DNA from: Azospirillum sp. B21
GTDB taxonomy: Bacteria; Pseudomonadota; Alphaproteobacteria; Azospirillales; Azospirillaceae
Length of the DNA stretch: 64,000 nucleotides
Assembly: GCF_008364825.1 (NCBI RefSeq)
Contig: NZ_VTTO01000012.1
Coordinates: forward strand, 1 to 64,000
Direction of reading: 5' to 3'
This document shows, in pieces, positions 16,304 to 24,472 of this stretch (its first letter is position 1; every line of letters starts with the position of its first letter). The notes beneath the pieces were generated by a model. It was not told the DNA's origin. It was given only the letters and a program-made list of their open reading frames with translations, and made no database searches. Both the position numbers and the translations under genes were made by a program.

Positions 16304-17386
16304 ATGGAAGGATTGACGCTGAAGGCGGTACGCGAGCAACGCGGTGCATCTCAAGCCGAATTTGCGGATTGGCTGAACGCCGGTATCGGGCGAAGCTATG
16401 ACCGCGCCCGCATCAGCCGTTGGGAGTCAGGGGGCGAGAAGATCCCGGCCGCCGTCGCCAAGTTTGTCGAGGCGAACTCGGATGTGGCTGAAGGTAAGCT
16501 CGTGCCCGGTTTGCGCGAAGCCCTCCTGGCCAGCACTGACAAGCTTTTTGGCGTGCCGTCCAGTCCGCCGGCTCACCACAACGCTTGCGTGGTTCTAGCA
16601 CTCGCGAACCAGAAGGGCGGCGTAACCAAATCGACCAGCTCCTGCAACCTCGCCTTCCTGTTGGCTGAAATGGGAAAGCGCGTTCTGCTGATTGACGCCG
16701 ATCCTCAAGCGAGCTCGACCCAAAGCCTCGCGGTGAATCCGATGCAGTTGGAAGCCGAACAGCGCTCCCTCACCCACTTCTTGCTCAACGAGGGCGCTGA
16801 TCCGGCGCACTTCCCGGTGAAGGTTTGCGATGGCGCCTTCAACCTTATCGGCTGCTCGATCACCTTGGCACAGGCCGAGGGCCAGCTGAAGTTCGGCCAG
16901 ACGCAGGGCGATAAGGTACTCGGCGAACGCCTTTCCCCGTTGAAGCCGTCCTACGACGTGATCATCATCGACTGCCCACCGCATCTGGGCGGACTCACAG
17001 AAAGCGCTCTAATTGCCGCCGATCAGGTCCTGATCCCGACTATTTGCGAACCAATGGCAGTGCTAGGCGTCCCTCACCTCATCAAGACCATCCAAGACGT
17101 GAAACGGCGCGGCAATCCGAAAGTTGAAATTCTCGGGATCCTGCCGGCTATTTTCGAGCGCCGCTCGACCATCGACGTGCAGACCCTGGGCGATCTGCAG
17201 GCTGCGTTCGGTGCGCACATCAAAGTGTGGGACCCGATCCCGAAGCGCAAAGACTTCGCCAAGGCGGTTCAGACCGGTAAGCCCCTGTTCGCCATTGTGC
17301 CGAAAGCCGATGGTATCGAGACTTACCGCTCCATTGCACAAGCCCTGCTCGCTAAGGCCCCTGCCCTGGAGACGACGAATGGCTAA
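16304..17386 (+). CDS. parA: ParA partition ATPase with N-terminal HTH
   Basis: 360 aa from ATG 16304 (a GTG directly before it is an alternative). Residues 5-60 are an XRE-like HTH (LKAVREQRGASQAEFADWL, then ISRWESGGEKIP). The ParA ATPase follows: deviant Walker A QKGGVTKST (signature and catalytic lysines present), LLIDADPQASST, and Walker B VIIIDCPPHLGGLTESAL. This is the long, DNA-binding ParA type (type Ia), which also autoregulates the par operon. It moves plasmid copies apart together with ParB. parB overlaps its 3' end by 8 bp, so the two are translationally coupled. Confidence 0.95.
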   Translation: MEGLTLKAVREQRGASQAEFADWLNAGIGRSYDRARISRWESGGEKIPAAVAKFVEANSDVAEGKLVPGLREALLASTDKLFGVPSSPPAHHNACVVLALANQKGGVTKSTSSCNLAFLLAEMGKRVLLIDADPQASSTQSLAVNPMQLEAEQRSLTHFLLNEGADPAHFPVKVCDGAFNLIGCSITLAQAEGQLKFGQTQGDKVLGERLSPLKPSYDVIIIDCPPHLGGLTESALIAADQVLIPTICEPMAVLGVPHLIKTIQDVKRRGNPKVEILGILPAIFERRSTIDVQTLGDLQAAFGAHIKVWDPIPKRKDFAKAVQTGKPLFAIVPKADGIETYRSIAQALLAKAPALETTNG

Positions 17387-18263
17387 GAAGTTCGCTAACA
17401 CTAACCCGGCATTCGGTCTCGCAGCGGCATCAATCGACCTTGACCGCGTTACCAATCCGGATTTTCCGGAAATCAACAAGGTCCCGCTGCCGGACATACA
17501 CCCAAATCCGAACCAGCCGCGGAAGACCTTCGATGAAGCCGAGCTCGCTGGCCTAGCAGCCAGCATCGACGCGCATGGTCTGAAGCAGCCAATTTTGATC
17601 CGCCGTCGTGCTGAAGGCGGCTACATGCTGGTGGCCGGCGAACGCCGGTTCCGAGCTCACCAACTGCTCAGGCGAGATAACATCCTCGCGATCATCGTGT
17701 CGGACCGGGAGGATGTGGAGGTTACCGCGCTTGTCGAGAACCTTCAACGTGTCGACCTCACGCCCGTCGAGAGCGGTCGCGGTCTCGTGCGACTGCAAGA
17801 GCGCGCATTGGCAAAGGGAGAGAAGCTGACCCAGGAGGACCTCGCGCGCTTCATCGGTAAAAGCCAGTCTGAGGTTACCCGCCTGCTGAACATCGTGAAG
17901 CTCCCCGAGACCGTCCTGGTCGAGTACGAGGCCATTCAAAAGGAGGTTTCGAAGTCGGCCTTGTCGGAGCTTCTGGGCATCGACGACGAGGCCGTGACGA
18001 TGCGCCTTTGGGACATGATCAAGAACGGCGCGAGCGTTGCGGAGCTTCGCAAAGCAAAGGCTGCTTTCCAGGACGACGACAACCCTGCTCCAGAAGCCGC
18101 GGTAGCGCCGAGGGCTGCGCCGATTGAGAGAGCCCGAAAGCAGTGGCGCACCATGGCGACCAGCCTGTCCAAGCACGAAATTCGACCCGAGGATCTCTCT
18201 TCCGATGACATGGACGATCTTCGGCGCTTGCGAGACGTGATCACCCGGATCATCGGGGATTGA
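17379..18263 (+). CDS. parB: ParB partition protein
   Basis: 294 aa. The N-terminal CTPase/ParB domain (about 35-125) holds PNPNQPRKTF, LVAGERRFRAHQLL and ALVENLQRVDLTPVE. The central HTH (about 140-170) is LTQEDLARFIGKSQSEVTRLLNIVKLP. The C-terminal part is a short dimerisation region. The ATG at 17379 lies inside the end of parA. ParB would load on the palindromes at 18314-18449 and 15258. A second, much larger ParB-like protein is encoded at 27910-30024. Confidence 0.95.
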   Translation: MAKKFANTNPAFGLAAASIDLDRVTNPDFPEINKVPLPDIHPNPNQPRKTFDEAELAGLAASIDAHGLKQPILIRRRAEGGYMLVAGERRFRAHQLLRRDNILAIIVSDREDVEVTALVENLQRVDLTPVESGRGLVRLQERALAKGEKLTQEDLARFIGKSQSEVTRLLNIVKLPETVLVEYEAIQKEVSKSALSELLGIDDEAVTMRLWDMIKNGASVAELRKAKAAFQDDDNPAPEAAVAPRAAPIERARKQWRTMATSLSKHEIRPEDLSSDDMDDLRRLRDVITRIIGD

Positions 18264-18645
18264 AAGCATAAGTTAGAGGAGCGAGAGTTCTCCATAGCTC
18301 GTAGAGTCGACCCTTTACCCGACGTCGGGTAAAAAGCTGGTGGACAGGGGCCGTGCATCCGCCCCTCTGTCTTTTACCCGACGTCGGGTAAAAAGCTGGT
18401 GGGCAGGGGCGGTGCATCCGCCCCTCTATCTTTTACCCGACGTCGGGTAGGGTCTGAGGTACGGGGCGCACAGCTCACCCCCAGCCCCCCCTGCCCCAAG
18501 CCACGCACAATCATAGGCGAACAGTTTACGCCGGGCCGTCCTTAGAAAGACGTAGGATTTCAGCGTCTTTTGGAGCCGCGCGACGCTACACGATGCCTCT
18601 ATTATCCGCCCCGTACAGCGAACGGACGAAGCGGGAGAGGGCGTA
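18264..18645. repeat. Tandem 59-bp repeats with three parS-like palindromes
   Basis: TTTACCCGACGTCGGGTAAA occurs at 18314-18333 and 18373-18392, and in an 18/20 form at 18432-18449. The spacing is exactly 59 bp because the whole unit (palindrome plus a GCTGG-GGACAGGGGC-type arm and GTGCATCCGCCCCTCT) is duplicated. Placed directly after parB, this is a textbook centromere-like site. The remaining 190 bp before 18646 hold no gene. Confidence 0.85.
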
Positions 18646-19944
18646 GTGCGGATCAAATTCGGCACCTATAAGCCGGTTGAAGGCCCGGAAGAGGTTCCAG
18701 TGTTCTGGGACTCCGAGAAGGTCATGAACTCCCATTTTACGGTGATTGGCCCGTCAGGATCGGGAAAAACCACCCGCCTCCGCCGGCTGATGGCCGGCAT
18801 GTCCCTCGTCAATCCCCGGATCAGGTTCGTGGTCCTCGATCCCCATGGGGACATGGGTGTGTCGGGTGAAGACTCATTCCGGTTCAGCTCGACGTCCGAT
18901 CTAGGACTTAACCCACTAACCGTCCGTGAGGACCCGGACTACGGCGGGGTTACCAGAGCCATCGAGACCTTCCTCAAGACGATCAGCCGGACAAGCCGGC
19001 CGCTCGGCTCCAAGCAGGAGCACACCCTCCACAACGTTCTGCTCGACCTCTATGGCTACCTTGGGTTCCACGCTGACCGGCCCGAAACGTGGAACCTTCG
19101 ATATGACGACCGGCGCAATCCCGAGATGCCCAAGCGGCACCCCACCGTGAAAACCCTCAAGTGGTTCATGGAACGCAAGATGACCCAGGTCTTTCTGGGC
19201 ACCAGTTCAGAAACCGTTGCCGCGCTCGACGATCTGAGCCGAAAGCTGCGCTCCATGGATCGTGCAATCAAGAAGGAGATCCGTGGCGAGGAAACCAGCG
19301 TGGACGTCGACAAGCTCAAAGACAAATGCCGTGAGCTGTTCGAGCGCTTCTTAGAAGGCATGTACGATGGCCAGGAGGTCAGCGCGCTGTTCCGCTACGG
19401 GAACAAGGAGGTGCTCCAAAGCTGTTACGAGCGGATTTGCAATCTTGAACGCTCCGGGCTGTTCCGAGCCGACACCTACATGTTCGATCCAGCCGCGGCG
19501 ATCTGGCGCTACGATCTGTCAGCGCTGTCCTCGGACGGCCAGCGGATGGCCGTCGACTTCATCCTGGACGACATCTTTGCTGCGGCCCGTGGCGACGGTC
19601 AGAAGCCAGAAACCGTCATGTTCGTTTTACTCGACGAAAGTCACAAATTTGTGTCCCCTGAGGCTGATCATATCATCAGCGTCTGGGCTCGCGAGGCACG
19701 CAAGTTCGGACTCGGTCTGATCCTCTCATCGCAGAACCTGACAGATTTTCCCGACGAGATCCTCGCGCAGATGGGTACGAAGTTCGTCCTCGGTGTCGAC
19801 CCAATCTTCCTGGATCGCGCCGCCAAGAAGCTCAAGGTCGAACCCCGACGCTTAGAGGGCATTCAGACACACAAAAGCTCCATCATCGCTATCAAGAACA
19901 AGGGAGATAGTGGCACCCTATGGCTGGACATGACGCTGGTCTAA
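18646..19944 (+). CDS. HerA/VirB4-like ATPase (DUF87-type)
   Basis: 432 aa. Walker A GPSGSGKTT (about 35-43), FVVLDPHGD (about 62-70) and Walker B FVLLDESHKF (about 325-334) are followed by REARKFGLGLILSSQNLTDFP, the conserved Arg/Gln region of HerA/TraD/VirB4 coupling-type ATPases. The middle (100-260) is helical. No membrane helices, so it may act on DNA in the cytoplasm. Start GTG 18646. No conjugation genes are seen nearby, so a role in transfer is only possible; it may be a HerA-type motor of a nuclease-helicase pair. Confidence 0.75.
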   Translation: MRIKFGTYKPVEGPEEVPVFWDSEKVMNSHFTVIGPSGSGKTTRLRRLMAGMSLVNPRIRFVVLDPHGDMGVSGEDSFRFSSTSDLGLNPLTVREDPDYGGVTRAIETFLKTISRTSRPLGSKQEHTLHNVLLDLYGYLGFHADRPETWNLRYDDRRNPEMPKRHPTVKTLKWFMERKMTQVFLGTSSETVAALDDLSRKLRSMDRAIKKEIRGEETSVDVDKLKDKCRELFERFLEGMYDGQEVSALFRYGNKEVLQSCYERICNLERSGLFRADTYMFDPAAAIWRYDLSALSSDGQRMAVDFILDDIFAAARGDGQKPETVMFVLLDESHKFVSPEADHIISVWAREARKFGLGLILSSQNLTDFPDEILAQMGTKFVLGVDPIFLDRAAKKLKVEPRRLEGIQTHKSSIIAIKNKGDSGTLWLDMTLV

Positions 19945-20029
19945 AATTGGCGACCCTTGCGGGCGCGAGCGTGGCGAGCCTAAAATGCCGGCACGCCTTT
20001 GCGCCACCGACCATGCTGCAGGTGATCGA

Positions 20030-20422
20030 ATGACTTCGTTGTTCGACTTTGCCATGGCGGACACGTCCCGGTATCCAGGCTGGGCCTCCGCATGGTCGGG
20101 GACTAACCGGTACGACAGCAGCCACCGCTACACGCTCCGGCGCGTCCGGGACAGCTCCAAGCCGTTCATGCAGGTGATCGGTCTTAATCCGTCCACCGCG
20201 AATGAAGATGTGCTCGATCCGACGGTGACGCGGGTCCAGAAGTGGGGCAGGGCATGGAGCTTTGGTGCAAAGGGGCTTCCGCCGCTTCACTCTCTTGGTA
20301 CGACCATGAACGGAACGCCGATCCACCCGCTTGCCCGTGGAAAACACCGCGTGCCAGACGATGTTCAGCCGCGCCCGTGGATGAGCCTGGGTCGAGTCGG
20401 CGCGATAGCCGCCGCTAGGTGA
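20030..20422 (+). CDS. DUF1643-like protein with internal deletion
   Basis: 130 aa from ATG 20030 (an upstream ATG at 19985 is less likely). The N-terminus carries the DUF1643 hallmark FMQVIGLNPSTANEDVLDPTVTR and a WGRAWSFG segment. It then jumps directly to LHSLGTTMNGTPIHPLARG, a C-terminal hallmark. The family's central ~70 residues, containing NLFAxRATDP and a WG-rich strand, are missing without a frameshift. The protein is probably non-functional or altered. Confidence 0.65.
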   Translation: MTSLFDFAMADTSRYPGWASAWSGTNRYDSSHRYTLRRVRDSSKPFMQVIGLNPSTANEDVLDPTVTRVQKWGRAWSFGAKGLPPLHSLGTTMNGTPIHPLARGKHRVPDDVQPRPWMSLGRVGAIAAAR

Positions 20423-20580
20423 CCAACGCCCCGGCGCTTCCCCGCGGTGCCGAGGCGTTGGCAATATCGCTGACAGCCTTCTCCTAGTCCTTCTTCGGTC
20501 GTAATCGTCGCTGCCCGATAGAAACACGCTTGAGATTTGAGGCCTCTCATGCCTGCTAAGAACCGGACACAACGTCCTCG

Positions 20581-20916
20581 ATGACTAATGCACAGCTTGC
20601 CGCTTTCCGCGAGCGCCACAGCCTTACACAGCGCGAGCTGGCACAACGCATCGGCCTTGGTGTCAGCACGCTGAAGGACCTGGAGCGCGGCTATCGGCAG
20701 GATGGTAACGGCTTCCGGCGCCCGGCACCATTTTCCAAGACCCTCGAGCTTGCCCTGATCGCCGTCGAACTCGGCTTTTCCAGCTACGATGGTCGTCCAC
20801 TCGCAACGCTAGCACTTAGCAATGCCGCCGAGAGCTGCGGCGGCACTATAGGGCCGGGCAGGCGGAAGCGGGTGGGCCGCCCAGTAGGGTCGAAGTACGC
20901 CGGTGAAGCTTCTTAA
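20581..20916 (+). CDS. XRE-family HTH regulator
   Basis: 111 aa. A five-helix Cro/CI HTH spans residues 5-65 (FRERHSLTQRELAQRIGLGVSTLKDLERG), with an extended turn (YRQDGNGFRRP) before the last helix. A basic C-terminal tail (GRRKRVGRPVGSKY) resembles an AT-hook/GRP motif that may add minor-groove contacts. It is a standalone gene without obvious partner. Confidence 0.8.
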   Translation: MTNAQLAAFRERHSLTQRELAQRIGLGVSTLKDLERGYRQDGNGFRRPAPFSKTLELALIAVELGFSSYDGRPLATLALSNAAESCGGTIGPGRRKRVGRPVGSKYAGEAS

Positions 20917-21055
20917 AGTACCTTGCTTGATCGACATCGTCGCGATTGGACGGTGTGATGCCCCCACTTGGTGGCTGCCATCTGCTAGGCTGTGCGCCGC
21001 ACGCCAATGCTGTAGGACGCCGCGCTATACCCCTTCATTCTGCCGGCAGACGCAC

Positions 21056-21301
21056 TTAATCCTGTCCTCGTGATACCCGAAAGAAGTGCTCGGCGTATTG
21101 ACGACACAGCTCTGCTTCGACCGCATCGCCACTGCGCTCCGCGTCAGCTGCACGGGCTAGCCATTGAGCTTGCTTCTGCTGCGCAGTTCCATTCACGCGG
21201 GTCGCCGGCCGCGCGCTGCCCTGAGAGGGACTGATCTGTGAGCGTGTCTTGCCGAACGCCGGCCTCGAAAAGTGCTTTCCAGTGGGGTTTGAGGTGGACA
21301 T
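21056..21301 (-). CDS. DUF4167-like small protein
   Basis: 81 aa. The C-terminal half (QQKQAQWLARAADAERSGDAVEAELCRQYAEHFFRV; residues 41-76) matches the helical EKY-x-LARDAxxxGDRVxAExYxQHAEHYFR pattern of alphaproteobacterial DUF4167 proteins, which are normally longer and follow an RNA-binding-like N-terminus. The N-terminus here is Ser/Thr/basic and disordered. Start ATG 21301. Function of the family is not known to me. Confidence 0.6.
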   Translation of the reverse strand: MSTSNPTGKHFSRPAFGKTRSQISPSQGSARPATRVNGTAQQKQAQWLARAADAERSGDAVEAELCRQYAEHFFRVSRGQD

Positions 21302-21351
21302 TCCGTTTGCGTCTTCCTGGTCAGGTGCACTTGAGCGCTTTCAAGATGCCC

Positions 21352-21564
21352 CTAGCATACTACCGCTTCTGCTGACCGAGACAATGAACTGCCGAAGGAG
21401 TCATCCGCAAGGTATTTGACGGCCTTCCTCGCCTCACCCGCTATGAACTCGCGGTTCACCAACTTCTTCTCTACTGCATCCCGGACAAAGCCTGCCTGAT
21501 CATCTTCGGAGGTGAGTACCGGGGCGATGCGGCAAAAAGTGCCTTCGGCGAACCCGGGATACAT
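21352..21564 (-). CDS. Antitoxin-like fragment (YlcI/YnfO-like), 70 aa
   Basis: The segment FVRDAVEKKLVNREFIAGEARKAVKYL (residues 26-52) resembles the helical part of small YlcI/YnfO-type antitoxin-like proteins that normally sit before a ParE/RelE toxin. No toxin follows, and the N-terminal ribbon looks degenerate, so it may be an orphan. The ATG at 21564 lies inside GGGATA-CA-TATCCC, a 14-bp inverted repeat that could be an autoregulatory operator. Resemblance is from memory and weak. Confidence 0.4.
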   Translation of the reverse strand: MYPGFAEGTFCRIAPVLTSEDDQAGFVRDAVEKKLVNREFIAGEARKAVKYLADDSFGSSLSRSAEAVVC

Positions 21565-21628
21565 ATCCCCGACATACTTTTTCGGGTGTGCTTCGGGCCA
21601 CTTCTAAAGCGATCTCTCTCAGTGCGCT

Positions 21629-21669
21629 TAAGAGATATCTCTTATTGACCCGTTAGCAGATATCTCTTA
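21629..21669. promoter_or_regulatory. Two copies of a TAAGAGATATCTCTTA operator
   Basis: TAAGAGATATCTCTTA (21629-21644) is a perfect 16-bp palindrome. A second copy, TAGCAGATATCTCTTA (21654-21669), matches at 14 of 16 positions, 25 bp away. They lie 65-105 bp upstream of the minus-strand antitoxin-like gene, in AT-rich DNA with TTGACC/TTGACT elements. This arrangement fits cooperative repressor binding. Confidence 0.65.
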
Positions 21670-21994
21670 ATTTGACTTGGAAGACCAGTGGAGTGACGCC
21701 ATTGGCGCCCTCACTCCGCCCGAAGCAATGACCATGCACTGCACCGTGAAGCTAAGCCCCGCTGGTCACCTCCGTGGGTTCGGCAGGATCGTCGGGCCTG
21801 GTCTCCAGGCAGCTTCGAGGGCGCAGAAACGACTAGCTTACTCCGGCCAATAAGTAGCGCTTCCGGTCGAGTGGGGGATCATTTCAGGCGATGCACCGTC
21901 CGGCGCCGATCCGCTGATCTCGGCCTGCCTTCAATGGCCCACTGTCACTAATCCAAACGTCCACCGCAGCCGCTGCACAAGGAGCTCACTTACG
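21670..21994. other. Intergenic region before XRE regulator
   Basis: No gene is supported. The region probably contains the promoter of the regulator at 21995, which is preceded by the ribosome binding site CAAGGAGCTC. Confidence 0.4.
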
Positions 21995-22468
21995 ATGACC
22001 AATGCCACCAAGCCGAAACTGACTCGCGGCCGCAAGAAGCAGGGCCCCAACCCGATCGACGTGCATGTTGGGTCTCGCATCCGGTTACGTCGGACTCTTC
22101 TTGGCATGAGCCAGCAAAAGTTGGGGGAGGCTATCGGCCTTACCTTTCAGCAGGTGCAAAAATACGAGCGCGGCGCCAACCGCATCAGCGCGTCCCGCCT
22201 GTTCCACCTCACGCGTGTGCTTGATGTGCCCCTGTCCTTCTTTTTCGACGACATGCCGCCTCATGTTGCGGCAACAACGGTCGATGAAGATGGCGATGTA
22301 GTGATCGGCGACCACTCCGGCAGCGGCTACGAGCCGGACCCGATGGTCAAGCGGGAGACTCTGGAGCTGGTGCGCGCCTACTACACCATCAGTGACCCGT
22401 CCGTCCGCAGGAGCCTGATCGATCTCGCCAAGGTTCTAACGAAGTTGAGCTCAACCGAACCAACTTGA
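21995..22468 (+). CDS. XRE-family HTH regulator (alphaproteobacterial type)
   Basis: 157 aa. A basic N-terminal arm precedes the HTH (PIDVHVGSRIRLRRTLLGMSQ, LGEAIGLTFQQVQKYERGANRISASRL; residues 20-75) and VLDVPLSFFFDDMP. The LTFQQVQKYERGxNRI signature is common to a large alphaproteobacterial group of regulators. The C-terminal tail (ETLELVRAYYTISDPSVRRSLIDLAKVL) is also conserved in that group. Good ribosome binding site and ATG. Confidence 0.88.
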   Translation: MTNATKPKLTRGRKKQGPNPIDVHVGSRIRLRRTLLGMSQQKLGEAIGLTFQQVQKYERGANRISASRLFHLTRVLDVPLSFFFDDMPPHVAATTVDEDGDVVIGDHSGSGYEPDPMVKRETLELVRAYYTISDPSVRRSLIDLAKVLTKLSSTEPT

Positions 22469-22666
22469 TCTCACTGCCGCAACCACGCAGCGACAATTAG
22501 ATGTCCACTGCGGCAAAGTTCTAGGCGGTCACCACCGGTCTCGCACGATTATCAGCATGTTGCAAAATCCGACCAGCGCCAGGGATCGGGCAGCATCCCG
22601 GTGCTGGTCGTCGAGCCAGAGCACCTCTGGGCGAGCCGGTGCGGCATCAAGGCACTGTTCCTAGGC

Positions 22667-23248
22667 TCAACGCTCCGCAGTCCAGGGCATGAGGCCATGC
22701 AGCAGCGCATTAAGGGCCAGTGCGCGGTCACGGTAGATGGGCGCAGGCTTCCCGTCCCTGCGCACCCCACGCGCCCAATAAGCCGGCGTTTCGACGCTGC
22801 TCAGGCGGAGCATACCTGCGATCTGCCGGAAGGGAACTGGCTTGCCCAGGTCCAACTCTCTGCCCATTTCAGCGCGCCACCGCTCGAAATCCTCCGGCGG
22901 CATCACGCCTTTCTCCTCGTCCCACGCGAACGGCGGCAGTCCCTCCGCAAGCGCTGCGCAAGCCAAAGACATATAGGCGGGGATGGTCGTGGGCGTGTTC
23001 GTGCCTCGCTTCGCGCCGCGTAGCATCTCGTCGATGCGGCTCATGCTGAGACCCAGCTCTTGAGCGGCCTTCGCGTGGGTCCACTGCATCGTGTGCAGCC
23101 AACAGACGAAGGCGTCGCTGGTCATGATTGCCGCATTAACTGCTCTGGGCATCGTCGCGTCCGAAGTCGAGGTCATTTTTCCGATCGTTACCACGGACAA
23201 GCGTTGAGTCCCAGCACGGGTGCGGGCGGGAGGCGTTAGGTTGGTCAT
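22667..23248 (-). CDS. Hypothetical HTH-containing protein
   Basis: 193 aa from ATG 23248 (a TTG at 23275 would add nine residues). A helix-turn-helix-like segment WTHAKAAQELGLSMSRIDEMLRG lies near residue 60-85. The rest is helical, with PPFAWDEEKGVMPPEDFERWRAEMG and a C-terminal PAYWARGVRRDGKP segment. It could be a plasmid or phage regulator. It is the last gene of the minus-strand backbone block. Confidence 0.55.
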   Translation of the reverse strand: MTNLTPPARTRAGTQRLSVVTIGKMTSTSDATMPRAVNAAIMTSDAFVCWLHTMQWTHAKAAQELGLSMSRIDEMLRGAKRGTNTPTTIPAYMSLACAALAEGLPPFAWDEEKGVMPPEDFERWRAEMGRELDLGKPVPFRQIAGMLRLSSVETPAYWARGVRRDGKPAPIYRDRALALNALLHGLMPWTAER

Positions 23249-23358
23249 TTCAAGTCCTTTCCCGACGCCCACCAATCAGGCGGTGTGGACGTCTGTAGCC
23301 ATTCGGAGCCATCTGGGCGGCTGATTTAAACCGCTGGCTCGGGCCGGATGTCCTGGAG

Positions 23359-23997
23359 TCAGCGATAGAGTTCTGATCCTGTGATAGGAGCGGTCGGGTT
23401 TACGCTCCCCCCTCGGGTGACCGGCTGTTCGACCGGGCACGTATGGAGCACGGTCTGCAGGACCCGGAGTTCCCGCTCATCGGCGCTGAGCTGCCACTTG
23501 TGCTTGATGTAGATCCAGCGCCGAACGAAGAAGCAGCGTTCGGTTTCACCATCAGGGAGCCATGCCTCGGGGCCATAGGCACCCTTTCGCTGGTTTACAT
23601 CGCGGCCGGTGACCACCAGGTTCTCCATGTCGTTGAAGAACCGGTGTCGGACCGCGGTCTCCCACTGATACCCCCCGGAGTCGTGCGCTTCCTGAACAGG
23701 GACGACGTGATCGATGTCCGTGTTCTTGGGATCGGTAATTTCCACACCAGTCCAGGCATCGCGCCAGAGCCCGGCAACCACCTTACAGTTTCGGAGCCGC
23801 GGCCGAACCAGCGACGTGGCAGCCAGCACTGCGTGCCGCGTCGTCAGGCACCCTTCCACAGGCTCCCAATCGCCCCAAGCCTTGCGGTCATAGCCCTTGC
23901 GCATTTCGGCGGCCGCCGGCGGCAGTTGCTGGGCCGCTACCGGTTGGGCAGCGGCGGCCACCATTGCGGCGGCGATGAGGATAGCGAAGCGGGGCAT
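23359..23997 (-). CDS. Exported HNH endonuclease (DUF1524/GmrSD-like)
   Basis: 212 aa from ATG 23997, where a clean signal peptide begins (MPRFAILIAAAMVAAAAQ, cleavage near VAA-QQ). A longer frame to 24126 lacks a signal. The catalytic region holds DIDHVVPVQEAHDSGGYQW and NDMENLVVTGRDVNQRKGAYGPEAWLP, the DHxxP...N...N..K pattern of secreted HNH nucleases. Paired Cys suggest disulfides in the periplasm or outside the cell. It would degrade DNA non-specifically, for example for nutrition or during DNA uptake. Confidence 0.8.
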   Translation of the reverse strand: MPRFAILIAAAMVAAAAQPVAAQQLPPAAAEMRKGYDRKAWGDWEPVEGCLTTRHAVLAATSLVRPRLRNCKVVAGLWRDAWTGVEITDPKNTDIDHVVPVQEAHDSGGYQWETAVRHRFFNDMENLVVTGRDVNQRKGAYGPEAWLPDGETERCFFVRRWIYIKHKWQLSADERELRVLQTVLHTCPVEQPVTRGGSVNPTAPITGSELYR

Positions 23998-24038
23998 CGT
24001 GCGTGTCCGTGTCGACGGGACAAAAGGCGGGGCGGTAA

Positions 24039-24314
24039 TCACGCGGAGAGGATTTGGAAAAGCTCGGCTTCGGTAGGCTCCGGGATTTCGCTCCACGGCC
24101 GCCCGATCCGGGGTGTCGCCTGCCAACCTTTGCTGCCCTCCGGCAGCTTCTTAGGGTCGAACGGCTGTATCATCCCGGCTCTGGCCAGCTCATCGAAAGC
24201 CGCTAGGGCACGTGAGCTGATAAAGTGCGGGGGCTCGAAGGTTACGGTCGTCACGGCGCCCATTCCAAACAGGCGGTAAGCGACGACTTGGGCGTCTCTG
24301 GACAGCGTGCACAT
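24039..24314 (-). CDS. Hypothetical protein, 91 aa
   Basis: Start ATG 24314. It contains FEPPHFISSRALAAFDELARAGMIQPFDP and GWQATPRIGRPWSEI, and looks soluble. It lies between the nuclease gene and a 36-residue membrane peptide gene, in the same orientation as the whole backbone block. No family recognised. Confidence 0.5.
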   Translation of the reverse strand: MCTLSRDAQVVAYRLFGMGAVTTVTFEPPHFISSRALAAFDELARAGMIQPFDPKKLPEGSKGWQATPRIGRPWSEIPEPTEAELFQILSA

Positions 24315-24342
24315 GGTGTGATGGCTTCCTTCATCGGGGCGG

Positions 24343-24453
24343 TCAAACGAGGCGTGGAACGTACGAGACGATAACCCCCAGCCAGAACCCGAGCAGAACG
24401 CCGAAGAGCATCTTGGTCCGGGTGTTCGGCTTGTTGTCGTTGGCGGGTGGCAT
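24343..24453 (-). CDS. Small single-pass membrane peptide, 36 aa
   Basis: ATG at 24453, TGA at 24343-24345. A polar N-terminus (PPANDNKPNTRTK) is followed by one hydrophobic helix (MLFGVLLGFWLGVIVSYV). GAGACACCTC precedes the ATG as a weak ribosome binding site. It lies exactly in the gap between two same-strand genes (28-bp and 19-bp spacers), which supports it being real. Function unknown. Confidence 0.5.
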   Translation of the reverse strand: MPPANDNKPNTRTKMLFGVLLGFWLGVIVSYVPRLV

Positions 24454-24472
24454 GAGGTGTCTCCAGAGGCCG

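Noticed and set aside
18314-18449. Possible CRISPR array
   Set aside because: The repeated 59-bp units have no unique spacers between them; the palindrome and its position after parB indicate a partition site.
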